A stretch of DNA of 64,000 nucleotides from Phycisphaerae bacterium (GCA_012729395.1 JAAYDF010000284.1:66441-130440), one strand, 5' to 3'; shown: positions 24,489 through 33,657, numbered from the stretch's first letter. Notes: a model not told the origin generated them from the sequence alone. Program-made: numbers and translations.

Positions 24489-26195
24489 ATGGTTGATGGG
24501 ATCGATCCGGCGGTGGTGGAGCATGTACGGCAGGCGGCGATGAGTGACCGCTACGCGGCCTATTTGCGGAACACGCTTCTGGATCTGGTGGGGATCAACA
24601 CGGCCCCGGAGGGTGATCTGGCGGGCATTGCGGCTCGCGAGAAGCAGTTTTGGGATTGGGTATCCCGCGAAGTGGAAGCCGTGACCGGGGGCGTGGCGGT
24701 GGTGGAGCGTGTGCCGATCCGGCCGGGCATTGATGCGGACCCGGCCTATTCGCTGCCGGGCTATGCGGCGAGGTCCGACGGTGCGATTCCTGCCGCGGCG
24801 GAGGTTTATCGCGACCGCGGCAACTTGGCGGTGATCGTGCCCGGCGCGCGTGGGGTCGGCAAGCCGGCCGCGATTTTGCACGCTCATGTGGACGTGGTGG
24901 CTCCGTGGTTTGGGCCGCGGTCGGAGGGCGAGCGGGTTTTCGGGCGCGGGGCGTGTGACAACAAGGCCCAGGTGGCCATTTTGCTCGCCCAGCTCAAGCT
25001 GATGCGTGAGATCGGCGAGCAGCTTGGCCAGCGGCCGGGCAGGGGATGTGTTCTTCAATTCACGATCGACGAGGAGATCGGGGGCAATGGTTCGCTCTCG
25101 ATGGCCTGCGACGAGCGGTTCGCTGGTTTGCCGGTGCTGATTCTCGAATCGAGCGACCTGGTGCCTTACTGTGCCCATCGCGGATGCGTCTACTACCGAT
25201 GTCGGCTGTCGGTGGGCGATCACCCGGCCGTGACCGCGGCGGAGATGTTCCCGCTGGTGGTCCGCGAGCTCGAGGCGGAGGGTCGCCGGATCAAGGACGA
25301 GACGGATTGCCCGCTTTTTGGCGCGGCCCATGTGCAGACCAATCATGGGGTGGTAGGGCCTTACGGCGAGCATCCGGGCAACGTGTGCGACCATGTGGCG
25401 ATCGAGATCGTGGCCCAGTCCAAGGCGAATCCCGAGCGGGTCGGCATGAAGATGATCGAGCTCATGGAGGAGGCCCTGGCGGAGTACTGCAGGCTGTACG
25501 GCGACAAGCGGCGGGAGTTGGACCCGGCGACCGGTCGGCCCAAGGTGGAACGGCACTTCGACGTGAAGGTCATGCCGATGCCGCAGACGCAGAACTTCCG
25601 TCTGGACGTATGGGGCAAGAGCGGGCACATGGCGGCGGTATCGCAGTGCGACAACGCGATCACCAAGGCGGCGTATCTGTTGGGTGCGCTGTTGCGGATT
25701 GCTCCGACGTTTCCCGGCGTGCGGGCGTACGGGCGGTTTGCCGACTCGAAGGGCGACGACCGCGAGGTAGTCCTGGAGGGTGGGCAAGGATTCACCCCGA
25801 CGCACCGCTTGGCGGACGTGCAAGCTCGGCTGCGGGCGGCGGCGAAGCGGGGCGTCGAGCAGTACTGCAAGCTGCGGCGTTTGCCGTTCAGCGAGAGCAT
25901 GGTAGAGATGAGTTTCGATCGGCTGCATAACGACGCGTACGCCGACTCGCCGGACTCGCCGCCGATGCAGGCCCTGCGGACCGCGTTTGAGGCCCTCGGC
26001 GAGCCATGGCCTGAGCCGGTGGCGTGGGTGACCAGTTGTGACGCCCGGCTATACCATCATCGTGGTCACCCGGTGGCGATTTTCGGAGCGGGCAAGCTCG
26101 ACGCGGCCCACAGCGACAACGAATACGTGGACATCCCGGAGATGCAGAAGGCGCTCGCGGCCGCGACGCTGGCGACCTGGGCGCTCACTCGATAG
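24489..26195 (+). CDS. M20-family metallopeptidase (dipeptidase-like)
   Basis: A 568-residue zinc hydrolase. The metal and catalytic motifs are in order: AAILHAHVDVVAP (His and catalytic Asp), GRGACDNKAQVA (bridging Asp), QFTIDEEIGGNGS (catalytic and metal Glu), LILESSDLV, and the late HSDNEYVDIPEMQKA with the final His. The dimerisation domain spans roughly residues 250-430. The protein is longer than the typical 400-470 residues, with additional sequence between the catalytic halves (around GDKRRELDPATGRPKVERHF). No signal peptide is visible, so it is probably a cytoplasmic peptidase or deacylase of unknown substrate. Confidence 0.85.
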   Translation: MVDGIDPAVVEHVRQAAMSDRYAAYLRNTLLDLVGINTAPEGDLAGIAAREKQFWDWVSREVEAVTGGVAVVERVPIRPGIDADPAYSLPGYAARSDGAIPAAAEVYRDRGNLAVIVPGARGVGKPAAILHAHVDVVAPWFGPRSEGERVFGRGACDNKAQVAILLAQLKLMREIGEQLGQRPGRGCVLQFTIDEEIGGNGSLSMACDERFAGLPVLILESSDLVPYCAHRGCVYYRCRLSVGDHPAVTAAEMFPLVVRELEAEGRRIKDETDCPLFGAAHVQTNHGVVGPYGEHPGNVCDHVAIEIVAQSKANPERVGMKMIELMEEALAEYCRLYGDKRRELDPATGRPKVERHFDVKVMPMPQTQNFRLDVWGKSGHMAAVSQCDNAITKAAYLLGALLRIAPTFPGVRAYGRFADSKGDDREVVLEGGQGFTPTHRLADVQARLRAAAKRGVEQYCKLRRLPFSESMVEMSFDRLHNDAYADSPDSPPMQALRTAFEALGEPWPEPVAWVTSCDARLYHHRGHPVAIFGAGKLDAAHSDNEYVDIPEMQKALAAATLATWALTR

Positions 26196-26298
26196 AACGT
26201 CGGTGTCGCCATCCGCGTCGGATCCTTGCCGCTGAACACAGACATGAAGGGATCGCATAGGCACCAGCGACTTTGGGGGCGGAGGCGAGGCTGATCGC

Positions 26299-26979
26299 AT
26301 GACAACTCGAACAAGCACAGACGCAAGCAACGGGTCGCATGAGCGTGCACAGGGTGTTGTGCCGGGTGTGGCACCGCTACTGAGCCGGCGCGTCTGCCCC
26401 TCCCTTTGCCGTCTTTCCAGTGGTTCGATTCGGCTGGTTGGTTTCGCGGTGGCCTGTTGCGCGGGTCTGCTGCCGGCCTGCGACGTTTCGGATATGCCGC
26501 CGTCGGCCGCATCGCATCGGCCGACGACACGCACCAGTTCCATGCCCGCCGCCACGATGGCTTTTTCCGACCCTCGGCCCGAGCAGAGTGCCGGGCCGGA
26601 CACGCCGTTGACCTGGGCGGCCGCGGCGGGTCGGGTGGATTTGATCGAGAAACTCCTTGAGGAGGGTACTCCTGTCGATCAGCGAGAGCAGACCAGCGGG
26701 CGTACGCCCTTGCACTGGGCGGCGTTCCATGGGCAGCAGGAGGCCCTGCGGTTGTTACTCGCGCGCGGGGCGGCCATCGAGGCTCACGACTCCGCGTATC
26801 GGCGCACCGCTCTGCTCTGGGCGGCAGCCGGCGGCCATGGAGAGGCTGTTCAGTTCCTGGCGGATCGTGGTGCTGACGTGAACGCCACCGACCGGGCGGG
26901 CCACAAGCCCGTCGACCTCGCCCGTAACGCCCACAACACAGAGGTGTTCCAGATCCTCATCTCGCGATCCCCCCAGTGA
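26299..26979 (+). CDS. Ankyrin-repeat lipoprotein
   Basis: A 226-residue protein. Hydrophobic SIRLVGFAVACCAGLLPACD gives a lipobox (LLPAC) near residue 60, so the signal is preceded by an unusually long N-terminal stretch; a start nearer the hydrophobic segment is possible. After a Ser/Pro-rich linker come about four ankyrin repeats (PLTWAAAAGRVDLIEKLLEE, PLHWAAFHGQQEALRLLLAR, ALLWAAAGGHGEAVQFLADR and a last partial KPVDLARNAHNTEVFQILIS). It is predicted to be a membrane-anchored interaction protein outside the cytoplasm. Partner unknown. Confidence 0.75.
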   Translation: MTTRTSTDASNGSHERAQGVVPGVAPLLSRRVCPSLCRLSSGSIRLVGFAVACCAGLLPACDVSDMPPSAASHRPTTRTSSMPAATMAFSDPRPEQSAGPDTPLTWAAAAGRVDLIEKLLEEGTPVDQREQTSGRTPLHWAAFHGQQEALRLLLARGAAIEAHDSAYRRTALLWAAAGGHGEAVQFLADRGADVNATDRAGHKPVDLARNAHNTEVFQILISRSPQ

Positions 26980-27075
26980 TCGCGGCAGGAATCCTGAGTG
27001 TCGACTCGGGACACCCGAAATCTCAATGCCCGCCTTGTCAGCTGGCGACGTACAACGCTGGTAGCCGTTCACGCG

Positions 27076-27183
27076 TTCAACCACCAAGGCACCAAGACGC
27101 TAAGGATGCAGCATGGTCAAGCAGTCGTACGCTCGATTCTCGCTGATCATCCCTCTCGATGTCTTCGTGTCTTGGTGGTTCAA
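27076..27183. repeat. 108-bp imperfect inverted repeat
   Basis: The left arm TTCAACCACCAAGGCACCAA (27076-27095, continuing GAC) and the right arm ending CTTGGTGGTTCAA (27161-27183) are reverse complements at 20 of 23 positions. The enclosed 62 bases show no gene. The arms resemble the 'accaccaaggcaccaag' repeat family seen scattered in many bacterial genomes; this likeness is from memory. Confidence 0.6.
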
Positions 27184-27381
27184 ACGATTCACGATTTCAT
27201 CCGTCGGCAGCGCGGTTGAGTCACCACGGCATACAGAGCCCTGTGAACGGTTACCATCGCTGTTTCTGACCTACTCGGAAGTCACGAAAGGTGTGGCGCC
27301 GGCGTGAACAACGAGCCTGGAGCATTTCACGCAACAATGTCACAGGCAGAACCTCTGCTGACCAGTGAGCTCGCCAGGAAT

Positions 27382-27431
27382 ACGCCGGTCGCCACGGGGG
27401 GCGACCGCTACGATGGGTCGTGAAGCGCTCC
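27382..27431 (+). repeat. Hairpin repeat, copy A
   Basis: Stem CGGTCGCC (27386-27393) and GGCGACCG (27400-27407) enclose ACGGGG. The downstream flank gctacgatgggtcgtgaagc with cgctcc closely matches the flank of the copy at 62371. It lies in the gap before the fused dehydrogenase gene. Confidence 0.7.
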
Positions 27432-27455
27432 ATCGCATGGGCCGCGGGAAACCGG

Positions 27456-29522
27456 TTACGCCCTTCCGGTGACCAGTCGCAGAGCGGCCTGCACGATATC
27501 GTCGACAGAGGGCAGAGCCTGCAACTCGGCGGAGCGGGCGGCGGGGATGGGCTGCGGGCGGGCACAGACTCTCTCGCCATGCCAACTTGTCAGCCGCGGC
27601 TCACTGGCCAATTGGGCGAGCACTTCGGCGCCGAGACCGGCAAAGCCCTGCCCCTCCTCGATCACCAGCAACCGGCCGGTCGCCCGGACGGATTCGACGA
27701 TCGGTTCGAGATCCAGCGGATGCAGTTGCGTCGGGATGAGCAGATCGCAGTTGAGATCCTCGGCCTCGCGCAGATGTGCGATGGCCGACTCGGCCGGCTC
27801 GACCATACCGCCGTAGGCGAGGAGTGTGAGCTGGCAAGGCTCGGTCGGCACGAGGCGGACGGTGGGGAACGGGCCCGGCGTCGCGAGGAGGTTGCAGCCT
27901 GCGGGAGGATCTGACTCCGTCCGCCGGCCATAGAGCAGTTTGTTCTCGATGACCAGGGTCGGCGTGTCGATCGTCGCGAGCAGGTCGCGGTAGATCTGGC
28001 CGGGGCACCATCGGCGGTGCGGGGCCAACACGCGAAGGCCCGGTACACCCAGGAGATGCTTCTCCAGACATTGGCTGTGTGTGGGGCCGTAGCCGCGGTA
28101 GCCGCCGACCGGCGTGCGCACGATCAGCGGCACTTGGACTTGGCCGTTGTACATCCAGGCGAACTTGGCCGCGTGATTGACGAGTTGATCGGCGGCGATG
28201 AGGAGGAAGTCTCCGAACATGATCTCGACCACCGGGCGCCAGCCCGCCAAGGCCAGGCCGTTGCCGATTCCCACGATGGCCGCCTCGCTGATCGGCGTGT
28301 TGAGTACGCGATCGGGAAAGCGAGTGCTCAGGCCCGAGGTGATCTTGAACGCCCCGCCGTACGGATCTCGCAGATCCTCACCGAGCAGGATGACGCGTTC
28401 GTCGGCGGCCATGCTCTCCCGCAAGGCATCGCGGATGGCGTCGCAAACGCGCTGGGGGGTGAAGTGGATCGGCCGCCAGTGCACGGGTGTGGCAGCAGTT
28501 GCTGGTGTGCCGCCGGCCGTTGGTGTGGCACCAGCCGCCGCGGCCACCGCGCGATCCAAACGCTCGTCGATGGCGGACAGCAGATCCCGCAGCTCGGGTG
28601 TCTCGTGGGCCAGCAGTTGGTTGACCGGATCCTGTGCGGCGAAGCGGGCCACCTCGACGGAATCGCGATCATCGTCGCCCTTCGAATGGGCTCGCAAGCG
28701 ATAGGTCGTCACGTGCAACAGGGCTGGACGACCGTCGCGGCGAACCGTATCGGCTGCCAGCGATACCTCTTTAAGGAGTATTTCGGGATGCCAGGTGTCG
28801 GCCTGGTAAACGGGGATGCCGAAGGCCTCGGCCCGGCCGGCGATAGTGCCCGCCAGCGTGTCCGCCTGCGGCGTGGATTGGGCGATGCCGTTGTCTTCGA
28901 CGACGATGAGCAATGGCAGGGACCAGCGGCCGGCGATGTTCAGCGTCTCGTAGACCAGCCCCTCACCGAGTGTGCCGTCGCCGATGAAGGCCGCCACGAT
29001 CTGCCCGGAGAGGCTTTTCCTACGAGCCAGAGCGAGGCCTGCCGCCACCGGCATCATTCCGCCCTGAATGCCGTTGGAGAAGAACTCGTCGCGGCACAGG
29101 TGTTGACTGCCGCCGCGCCCGCCGCACACGCCGGTTGGGCGCCCCATGACCTCGGCGATAAGCCCTTCCAGATCGTCGGTCCACGCAAGGTAGTGCCCGT
29201 GCCCGCGATGATTGCTGACCAAGGCGTCGCCAGGCCGCAGGGCATGGGCAACCGCGACGCCGACCCATTCCTGCCCAATACAGGTGTGCACCGTGCCGCA
29301 AAGCTCGCCGGCGGCGAACAGGTCAAGCAGCCGTTCTTCGGTACGGCGAATGGTGAGCACCTGTCGGATCAAGCGGGGGTCTTGAGCGGGCGATGGCCTG
29401 GGCTGAATGGTCGGTTGACCGGTCGTGGGGGCCTCGAGGTCGCGGCAGGCGATGGCTGAGCCGACCCTCGGGCTTCGCCGTCGCTGGCGAGCCTGGTGAC
29501 GTTCGGTAAGAATCCAATCCAT
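27456..29522 (-). CDS. Fused alpha-beta E1 component of a 2-oxoacid dehydrogenase
   Basis: A 688-residue thiamine-diphosphate enzyme with both E1 subunits in one chain. Residues about 50-330 are E1-alpha: NHRGHGHYLAWTDDLEGLIA, GGRGGSQHLCRDEFFSNGIQ, and the ThDP motif GDGTLGEGLVYETLNIAGRW to EDN. An Ala/Thr/Pro-rich linker follows (about 330-350). The rest is E1-beta: RVILLGEDLRDPYGGAFKIT, TPISEAAIVGIGNGLALAGW and the transketolase C-terminal domain with LIPTQLHPLDLEPIVESV. It decarboxylates a 2-oxoacid, probably pyruvate or a branched-chain acid. No E2 or E3 gene is nearby, so the partner complex is unknown. The first ~45 residues are low-complexity. Confidence 0.87.
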   Translation of the reverse strand: MDWILTERHQARQRRRSPRVGSAIACRDLEAPTTGQPTIQPRPSPAQDPRLIRQVLTIRRTEERLLDLFAAGELCGTVHTCIGQEWVGVAVAHALRPGDALVSNHRGHGHYLAWTDDLEGLIAEVMGRPTGVCGGRGGSQHLCRDEFFSNGIQGGMMPVAAGLALARRKSLSGQIVAAFIGDGTLGEGLVYETLNIAGRWSLPLLIVVEDNGIAQSTPQADTLAGTIAGRAEAFGIPVYQADTWHPEILLKEVSLAADTVRRDGRPALLHVTTYRLRAHSKGDDDRDSVEVARFAAQDPVNQLLAHETPELRDLLSAIDERLDRAVAAAAGATPTAGGTPATAATPVHWRPIHFTPQRVCDAIRDALRESMAADERVILLGEDLRDPYGGAFKITSGLSTRFPDRVLNTPISEAAIVGIGNGLALAGWRPVVEIMFGDFLLIAADQLVNHAAKFAWMYNGQVQVPLIVRTPVGGYRGYGPTHSQCLEKHLLGVPGLRVLAPHRRWCPGQIYRDLLATIDTPTLVIENKLLYGRRTESDPPAGCNLLATPGPFPTVRLVPTEPCQLTLLAYGGMVEPAESAIAHLREAEDLNCDLLIPTQLHPLDLEPIVESVRATGRLLVIEEGQGFAGLGAEVLAQLASEPRLTSWHGERVCARPQPIPAARSAELQALPSVDDIVQAALRLVTGRA

Positions 29523-29737
29523 GCGGGGATTATCGGCAACTCGCCCGGCCGGCTGTCAGAACAGGGGCAAGTTTGGGCGTGCCTGCGCCGTGCCGGCACA
29601 GTAGGTCGGCAGATGCCGCTTGGGCTTGGCGATCGGGGGGACGCGTCCGATAACCAAAGGCGACATTGACAGCCCTAGGACCGCCGATACCATCGTCCAA
29701 GCTGCTTGGCAATCAGGTAGGACCGGGAGGTCGGACG

Positions 29738-30094
29738 ATGCCGAAATCAACGTGGATTGTACTGCTGGGGCTGACCACATGGCTGCTAACGGCCGGGTGT
29801 ACCTTCAACTTCGACATCCAGCCGGCCGGTTTCGTCGCCACGGGCAACCCGTTCGTGATGCGTGGGACGGCCACCTTACTGGAGCAGGGAGGTGGTTGCC
29901 CGGCCTGGATCGGCGAGAACGGAGTGATCTACCATCTCTTCCAGAACCGGCGACTCAGTAGCGAGTTGTTTGATCGGGTGGTGACACCTGGCGTGACCTC
30001 GCGGCTGGAGCTGTCGGTGCGCACGGATCTGGAGGTCGTCTGCCAAGTGGGCACGACTGTCGAGGTGCAAAGCGTCCTCGAGATCATCGAGTAA
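29738..30094 (+). CDS. Small lipoprotein of unknown function
   Basis: A 118-residue protein. ATG 29738 is chosen because GGGAGG lies seven bases upstream and a signal peptide follows directly (MPKSTWIVLLGLTTWLLTAGC, lipobox LTAGC). The mature part is short and beta-rich (FVATGNPFVMRGTATLLEQG, CPAWIGENGVIYHLFQNRRL, RTDLEVVCQVGTTVEVQSVL). No family is recognised; two mature-domain cysteines may pair. Confidence 0.65.
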   Translation: MPKSTWIVLLGLTTWLLTAGCTFNFDIQPAGFVATGNPFVMRGTATLLEQGGGCPAWIGENGVIYHLFQNRRLSSELFDRVVTPGVTSRLELSVRTDLEVVCQVGTTVEVQSVLEIIE

Positions 30095-30116
30095 GGGGCG
30101 ACAAGCGCTTCGCCGG

Positions 30117-30527
30117 TCAGCGTCGGCGCGGGTAGCGGGTCTGAGTCTGCCACACCGGGCGTGAACTGCGAATGTCGTACACAATCCAGCCGACGCAGAC
30201 CACCGAGACCCCAAAGCACATCAAGCTGAGCATGAGCAGCAGGCTGGCCATGTTGGCTGCCGCCGCCCGCCGCGTGGCATCAGGATCGGGCTCACCATCC
30301 GGAGTGCCCGGAGGCGTCGCCTCGCTTTCGGGAGCCGTCGAACGGGCCGGTTCAGCCTCGACCGGAGCGGTGCTTGCCGGAGCGCTTGCGGTGGCCCGCG
30401 GCGGAGCGGCCGACGCCACAATGTAACGATTCAAGGCCAGCAACCCGAGACCCACGACCAAAGCCCCCAAGGCCAGGCCGCCCACCTTCAATCGCCGAAC
30501 CAGATGACTGCTGTTGTGTTGCTTCAT
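30117..30527 (-). CDS. Small membrane protein with Pro/Ala-rich periplasmic loop
   Basis: A 136-residue protein starting at ATG 30527, which overlaps the stop codon of the upstream acetyltransferase gene (ATGA). Two membrane segments are visible: GGLALGALVVGLGLLALNRY near the start and SLLLMLSLMCFGVSVVCVGW near the end. They are separated by a disordered Ala/Pro/Thr/Glu linker. Both ends are probably cytoplasmic. No function is recognised; coupling to the GNAT gene is the only context. Confidence 0.6.
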   Translation of the reverse strand: MKQHNSSHLVRRLKVGGLALGALVVGLGLLALNRYIVASAAPPRATASAPASTAPVEAEPARSTAPESEATPPGTPDGEPDPDATRRAAAANMASLLLMLSLMCFGVSVVCVGWIVYDIRSSRPVWQTQTRYPRRR

Positions 30528-31027
30528 GGCTGCAGATCCATGACCACGGCAATCTCGTCGCAATTAGCTCGCAGCGGACAGTGAATGCAGTCGGTCCAAA
30601 CCTTGTGCGGCAGCGTATCCCTGGGCACCGGCCGAAAACCCAACTTCTCGAAGAAACGCTGCTCGCGCGTGAGGGCAAAAACGCGAGCAAGCCCCAACCG
30701 GCCGGCTTCGTCCAGGGCGGCCCCAACCAGCTTCGTGCCACAGCCCTGCCCACGGCGGGCGTCCTCTACGGCCAGACTCTTCACCTCCGCCAAGTCACGC
30801 CAGACCAACTCCAACGCCGTACAACCTACCACCCCGCCGGCTCTGTCGTCCACACACACGAAGAAGTCACGCAGATGCTCGTACAGGTCGGCGTGCGACC
30901 GGAACAGCATGCGATTGTACTCGGCATGATACGTAATCAGCCGGTGAATGTCGGGAACGTCGGTCATGATCGCGTGGCGGACCACAGATGGCTCCAATCT
31001 TGCGGAATGAGTATGAGATTCTGACAC
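30524..31027 (-). CDS. GNAT acetyltransferase, N-acetylglutamate synthase-like
   Basis: A 167-residue GNAT. The acetyl-CoA loop is VEDARRGQGCGTKLVGAAL (R/Q-x2-G-x-G/A). The C-terminal part LTREQRFFEKLGFRPVPRDT then LPHKVWTDCIHCPL and CDEIAVVMDL is characteristic of the short ArgA-type acetyltransferases, including the Cys pattern. It probably acetylates glutamate for arginine synthesis, although no arg genes are nearby, so the role rests on motif likeness. The first 20 residues may not belong to the protein: IMTDVPDIHRL offers a later Met. It is followed by the small membrane protein with a four-base overlap. Confidence 0.75.
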   Translation of the reverse strand: MSESHTHSARLEPSVVRHAIMTDVPDIHRLITYHAEYNRMLFRSHADLYEHLRDFFVCVDDRAGGVVGCTALELVWRDLAEVKSLAVEDARRGQGCGTKLVGAALDEAGRLGLARVFALTREQRFFEKLGFRPVPRDTLPHKVWTDCIHCPLRANCDEIAVVMDLQP

Positions 31028-31395
31028 GCGAGATGCAAGGGGGAAAGGGCGAGGGCAGAAGGCTAAAGGCTGAAGGACTCAATACCTGGGACGCAGGTGG
31101 GCGCACCATGCCCCCCGGCGTGCGTTACTAAGCACCGGGGTGTCTCGTGTGACGCGAATATGCCTTACCAGACAACACTCTCAAACAGCGGCCCCAACCT
31201 GCGACCGGCCTGCCTCTTCGCGAGCAGCGGAGCTATCACGACCCCCGCGATCCCGCGAAGCGGCAAGCCGATCGCACATGGTGGCCGCACATCAACAAGG
31301 CCACGCCCGGCCATCCCCGATATCGAGCCACCCTCAACCTTCACCCTCTCTCTTTCCACCCTCCATCATCCTCCCTCACCCCTTGGCCTCATCCT
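31028..31395. other. Gene-free stretch with purine- and pyrimidine-rich tracts
   Basis: No supported gene. The left part has a purine-rich tract near 31039-31078 (gggggaaagggcgagggcag and continuing). The right part near 31334-31406 is pyrimidine-rich (ccaccctccatcatcctccc and similar). The two tracts are roughly complementary in composition and could pair, but no exact repeat is present. Confidence 0.5.
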
Positions 31396-32121
31396 TCACC
31401 CTTCCAGCGGCCGAACCATCACGTGCCGATACTCGATCCGCCCGTGGTCGCCCTGAAGAAGCAGCGGACCTGGTTTGCCTTCCTCGACGCCCAAGCCATC
31501 GTACACGTAAGTAGGCTTGGGAATGGCGAAGCTGTCGATGGTCTTCTCACCATTCAGGATCACCGTCACCTCTTGACCAACCATGCGCACGGCGGCGCTT
31601 TGCCACTCGCCGGCGGGCTTGCTCACATTGCGGGCCGGTGCTTTGGTACCCCAGATCCCACCATTACCCCAGTCCTTGGGCTGGTCGTCCGGCTGGCCAT
31701 GGTCGTCCAGAATCTGCATCTCGTACAAACCACGCAGGAAAACCCCGCTGTTACTGTTGGCCGGTAGGCGGTACTCAAAGTACAACTCGAAGTCCGCGAA
31801 CCGCTTCTCGGTGTAGATGTTGGTGCCGCCGTGCTCGCCCGGCTCATTGGCCAGAACCCCGTCCACCACCTTCCACGAGTTCTGCCGATCGGCGGGCAGC
31901 GACTTCCAGCCACTCAGATCGTCGCCGAAAAGGGCGATCCACCCGGGTCCCTTCGGCCCATGCTCAGCATCGAGGTACGCGGGGTGAGACACGGCCGCCT
32001 CAGGCTGCGTCTGAGCTGCCCCCGGCTGCTCAGGCTTGGGCTGCGACTTCCCGCAACCGACGACCGAGCCAAGAACAAACGAAAGACAAACCAAACCAAC
32101 AGAACTCCTCGGGGTTTGCAT
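31396..32121 (-). CDS. DUF1080 (3-keto-disaccharide hydrolase-like) lipoprotein
   Basis: A 241-residue lipoprotein starting at ATG 32121 with AAGGAG upstream. The lipobox is SVVGC (Cys near residue 23). The DUF1080 domain (concanavalin-like fold) is recognised by GWIALFGDDLSGWKSL, SWKVVDGVLANEPGEHGGTN, FELYFEYRLPANSNSGVFLR and GEWQSAAVRMVGQEVTVILN. Family members cleave 3-keto-glycosides or bind carbohydrate; they are highly expanded in planctomycetes. The adjacent upstream Gfo/Idh/MocA oxidoreductase is a natural partner, since such enzymes can make or reduce 3-keto sugars. This functional pairing is inference. Confidence 0.85.
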   Translation of the reverse strand: MQTPRSSVGLVCLSFVLGSVVGCGKSQPKPEQPGAAQTQPEAAVSHPAYLDAEHGPKGPGWIALFGDDLSGWKSLPADRQNSWKVVDGVLANEPGEHGGTNIYTEKRFADFELYFEYRLPANSNSGVFLRGLYEMQILDDHGQPDDQPKDWGNGGIWGTKAPARNVSKPAGEWQSAAVRMVGQEVTVILNGEKTIDSFAIPKPTYVYDGLGVEEGKPGPLLLQGDHGRIEYRHVMVRPLEG

Positions 32122-32236
32122 GCGACATACTCCTTCATAGGTTGCCCGAGCCGCGGCCATACGGGAGCTGACGCCAGGCAGTCGTTCCCATACAGCCGCG
32201 GCTCGGATGATACTCAGACACTGATCCGTCACCTCA

Positions 32237-32255
32237 CCCGCGCGCCTCGCGCGGG
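32237..32255. other. Short perfect hairpin between oxidoreductase and DUF1080 genes
   Basis: CCCGCGCG (32237-32244) and CGCGCGGG (32248-32255) enclose a three-base loop. There is no T-run in the direction of transcription (minus), so it is more likely an RNA-stability or partial termination structure than an intrinsic terminator. Confidence 0.4.
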
Positions 32256-32277
32256 CAAGGTGCTCTTACCTTCTTTC

Positions 32278-33657
32278 TCACACCTTGGGCAATTCGTAGC
32301 CCTTGCGATACTCGCGGGTCACATACTGGTTGGCGACCGCGTCAGGGGTCTTCAGCTCGGGATCCTTGTAGCACTTCTCGGTCTTGGTGCACCAGTAGAT
32401 CTTACTGCCCGACCGCAGCGAGACGTTGGCCAGATGGCACGCAGTGACCGTCTGGAAGTGGTCCTCGATCGAAGCGATGGGCTTCTGCCGCGAGCGGACA
32501 CAGGCCAGGAAGTTCTTCACGTGATCCAGGTGCTGATCGACGCCCGGCTTGTTGAAGCCCTCGACGCGACGGCCCTTGTTGGGATCGCCCCAGTCCTTGA
32601 AGTCGCCGACCACTTCCCAACTATCACGCCGCATGAGCAGCTTGCCGTTGGTGCCGTGGAAGACCATGCCGTACCCGCCGTGCGACCATGGGGGGCCACT
32701 GGCCTTGCGCATGGTGTAAAGCTGCACATAACCGCTGGGCGTGTGCGGGCCGGGGCCAAACTCGTAGGTCGCCAACATGGTGTCCGGAGTGTCGCGGTCG
32801 TCGGGCAGGACAAACTTGCCGCCCGAGGTCGAGACCGCCTTGGGGCTCGGCGTCTCCAGCGTCCACATGATGATGTCCTGCAAGTGAACGTTCCAGTCAC
32901 CGACCATGCCCGAGGCGTAATCGAAGTACCATCGGAACGAATGGTGGAACCGGCGGCGGTTGAACGGCCGCTTTGGGGCCGCCCCAAGCCACATGTCGTA
33001 GTCCAAACCTTCGGGGCTGGGCTCGTCGGGCGCGTTGCCCATGCCGTCCGGGGCCTCGTTGCCCCAGGTGTAGGTCTCGGTCATGGTGATGGTGCCGAGC
33101 TTGCCGGCCCGGATGAAATCGCGGGCTTCCTGCATGTGGGCAGCGCTGCGCTGATGCGTGCCGACCTGGACGATGCGGCGATACTTGGCGGCTGCGTCGA
33201 CCATGGCCCGGCCCTCGGCGATGTTGTGGCAGGCGGGCTTCTCACAGTAGACATCCTTGCCTGCCGCGACGGCGGCGATCATCGGGGCCGCATGCCAGTG
33301 GTCGGGCGTGGCCACGATGACCACGTCGACGTCCTTGCGGTCGATGACCTTGCGGTAGTCCTTGACCGCCTCCGGCTTCTTGCCAAGCTTGGCCTCGGCC
33401 TGCTGAACGCGGTTCCCCAGATGGTTCTGGTCGACGTCGCAGACGGCCACGACATTGACCAGCTCGGTGTTCATGAAGCTGTTGAGGTTGGCTCCACCCA
33501 TGCCGCCGCACCCGATGAGGGCGACGTTGAACTTCTCGTTGGCGTCGGCGGCTCGGGCCGGCCGGAGCATGGTGTGAACGGCGGCGCCAGCCGCCAGGGT
33601 GGCTGCGGCCTTGCCGCTCGTGCCAAGAAACTGTCGTCGGGTCACTTGCTCGCTCAT
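32278..33657 (-). CDS. Gfo/Idh/MocA-family oxidoreductase with Tat signal
   Basis: A 459-residue NAD(P)-dependent oxidoreductase. It starts at ATG 33657, preceded by GGAGATCAG. The twin-arginine signal is VTRRQFLGTSGKAAATLAAG. The Rossmann motif is VALIGCGGMGGANLNSF (about residues 45-61). The catalytic-lysine region is DVYCEKPACHNIAEGRAMVD (the E-K-P of the family). The bacterial oxidoreductase C-terminal domain follows. It is exported folded to the periplasm, where it probably oxidises or reduces a sugar together with the DUF1080 lipoprotein encoded 156 bases downstream. Confidence 0.9.
   Translation of the reverse strand: MSEQVTRRQFLGTSGKAAATLAAGAAVHTMLRPARAADANEKFNVALIGCGGMGGANLNSFMNTELVNVVAVCDVDQNHLGNRVQQAEAKLGKKPEAVKDYRKVIDRKDVDVVIVATPDHWHAAPMIAAVAAGKDVYCEKPACHNIAEGRAMVDAAAKYRRIVQVGTHQRSAAHMQEARDFIRAGKLGTITMTETYTWGNEAPDGMGNAPDEPSPEGLDYDMWLGAAPKRPFNRRRFHHSFRWYFDYASGMVGDWNVHLQDIIMWTLETPSPKAVSTSGGKFVLPDDRDTPDTMLATYEFGPGPHTPSGYVQLYTMRKASGPPWSHGGYGMVFHGTNGKLLMRRDSWEVVGDFKDWGDPNKGRRVEGFNKPGVDQHLDHVKNFLACVRSRQKPIASIEDHFQTVTACHLANVSLRSGSKIYWCTKTEKCYKDPELKTPDAVANQYVTREYRKGYELPKV

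Larger units (their letters stand above)
26980..27455. other. Gene-free stretch with two repeat structures
   Basis: No supported gene lies between the ankyrin gene and the convergent dehydrogenase gene. It holds an imperfect inverted repeat at 27076-27183 and a hairpin repeat with conserved flank at 27382-27431; both have separate entries. Confidence 0.65.
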
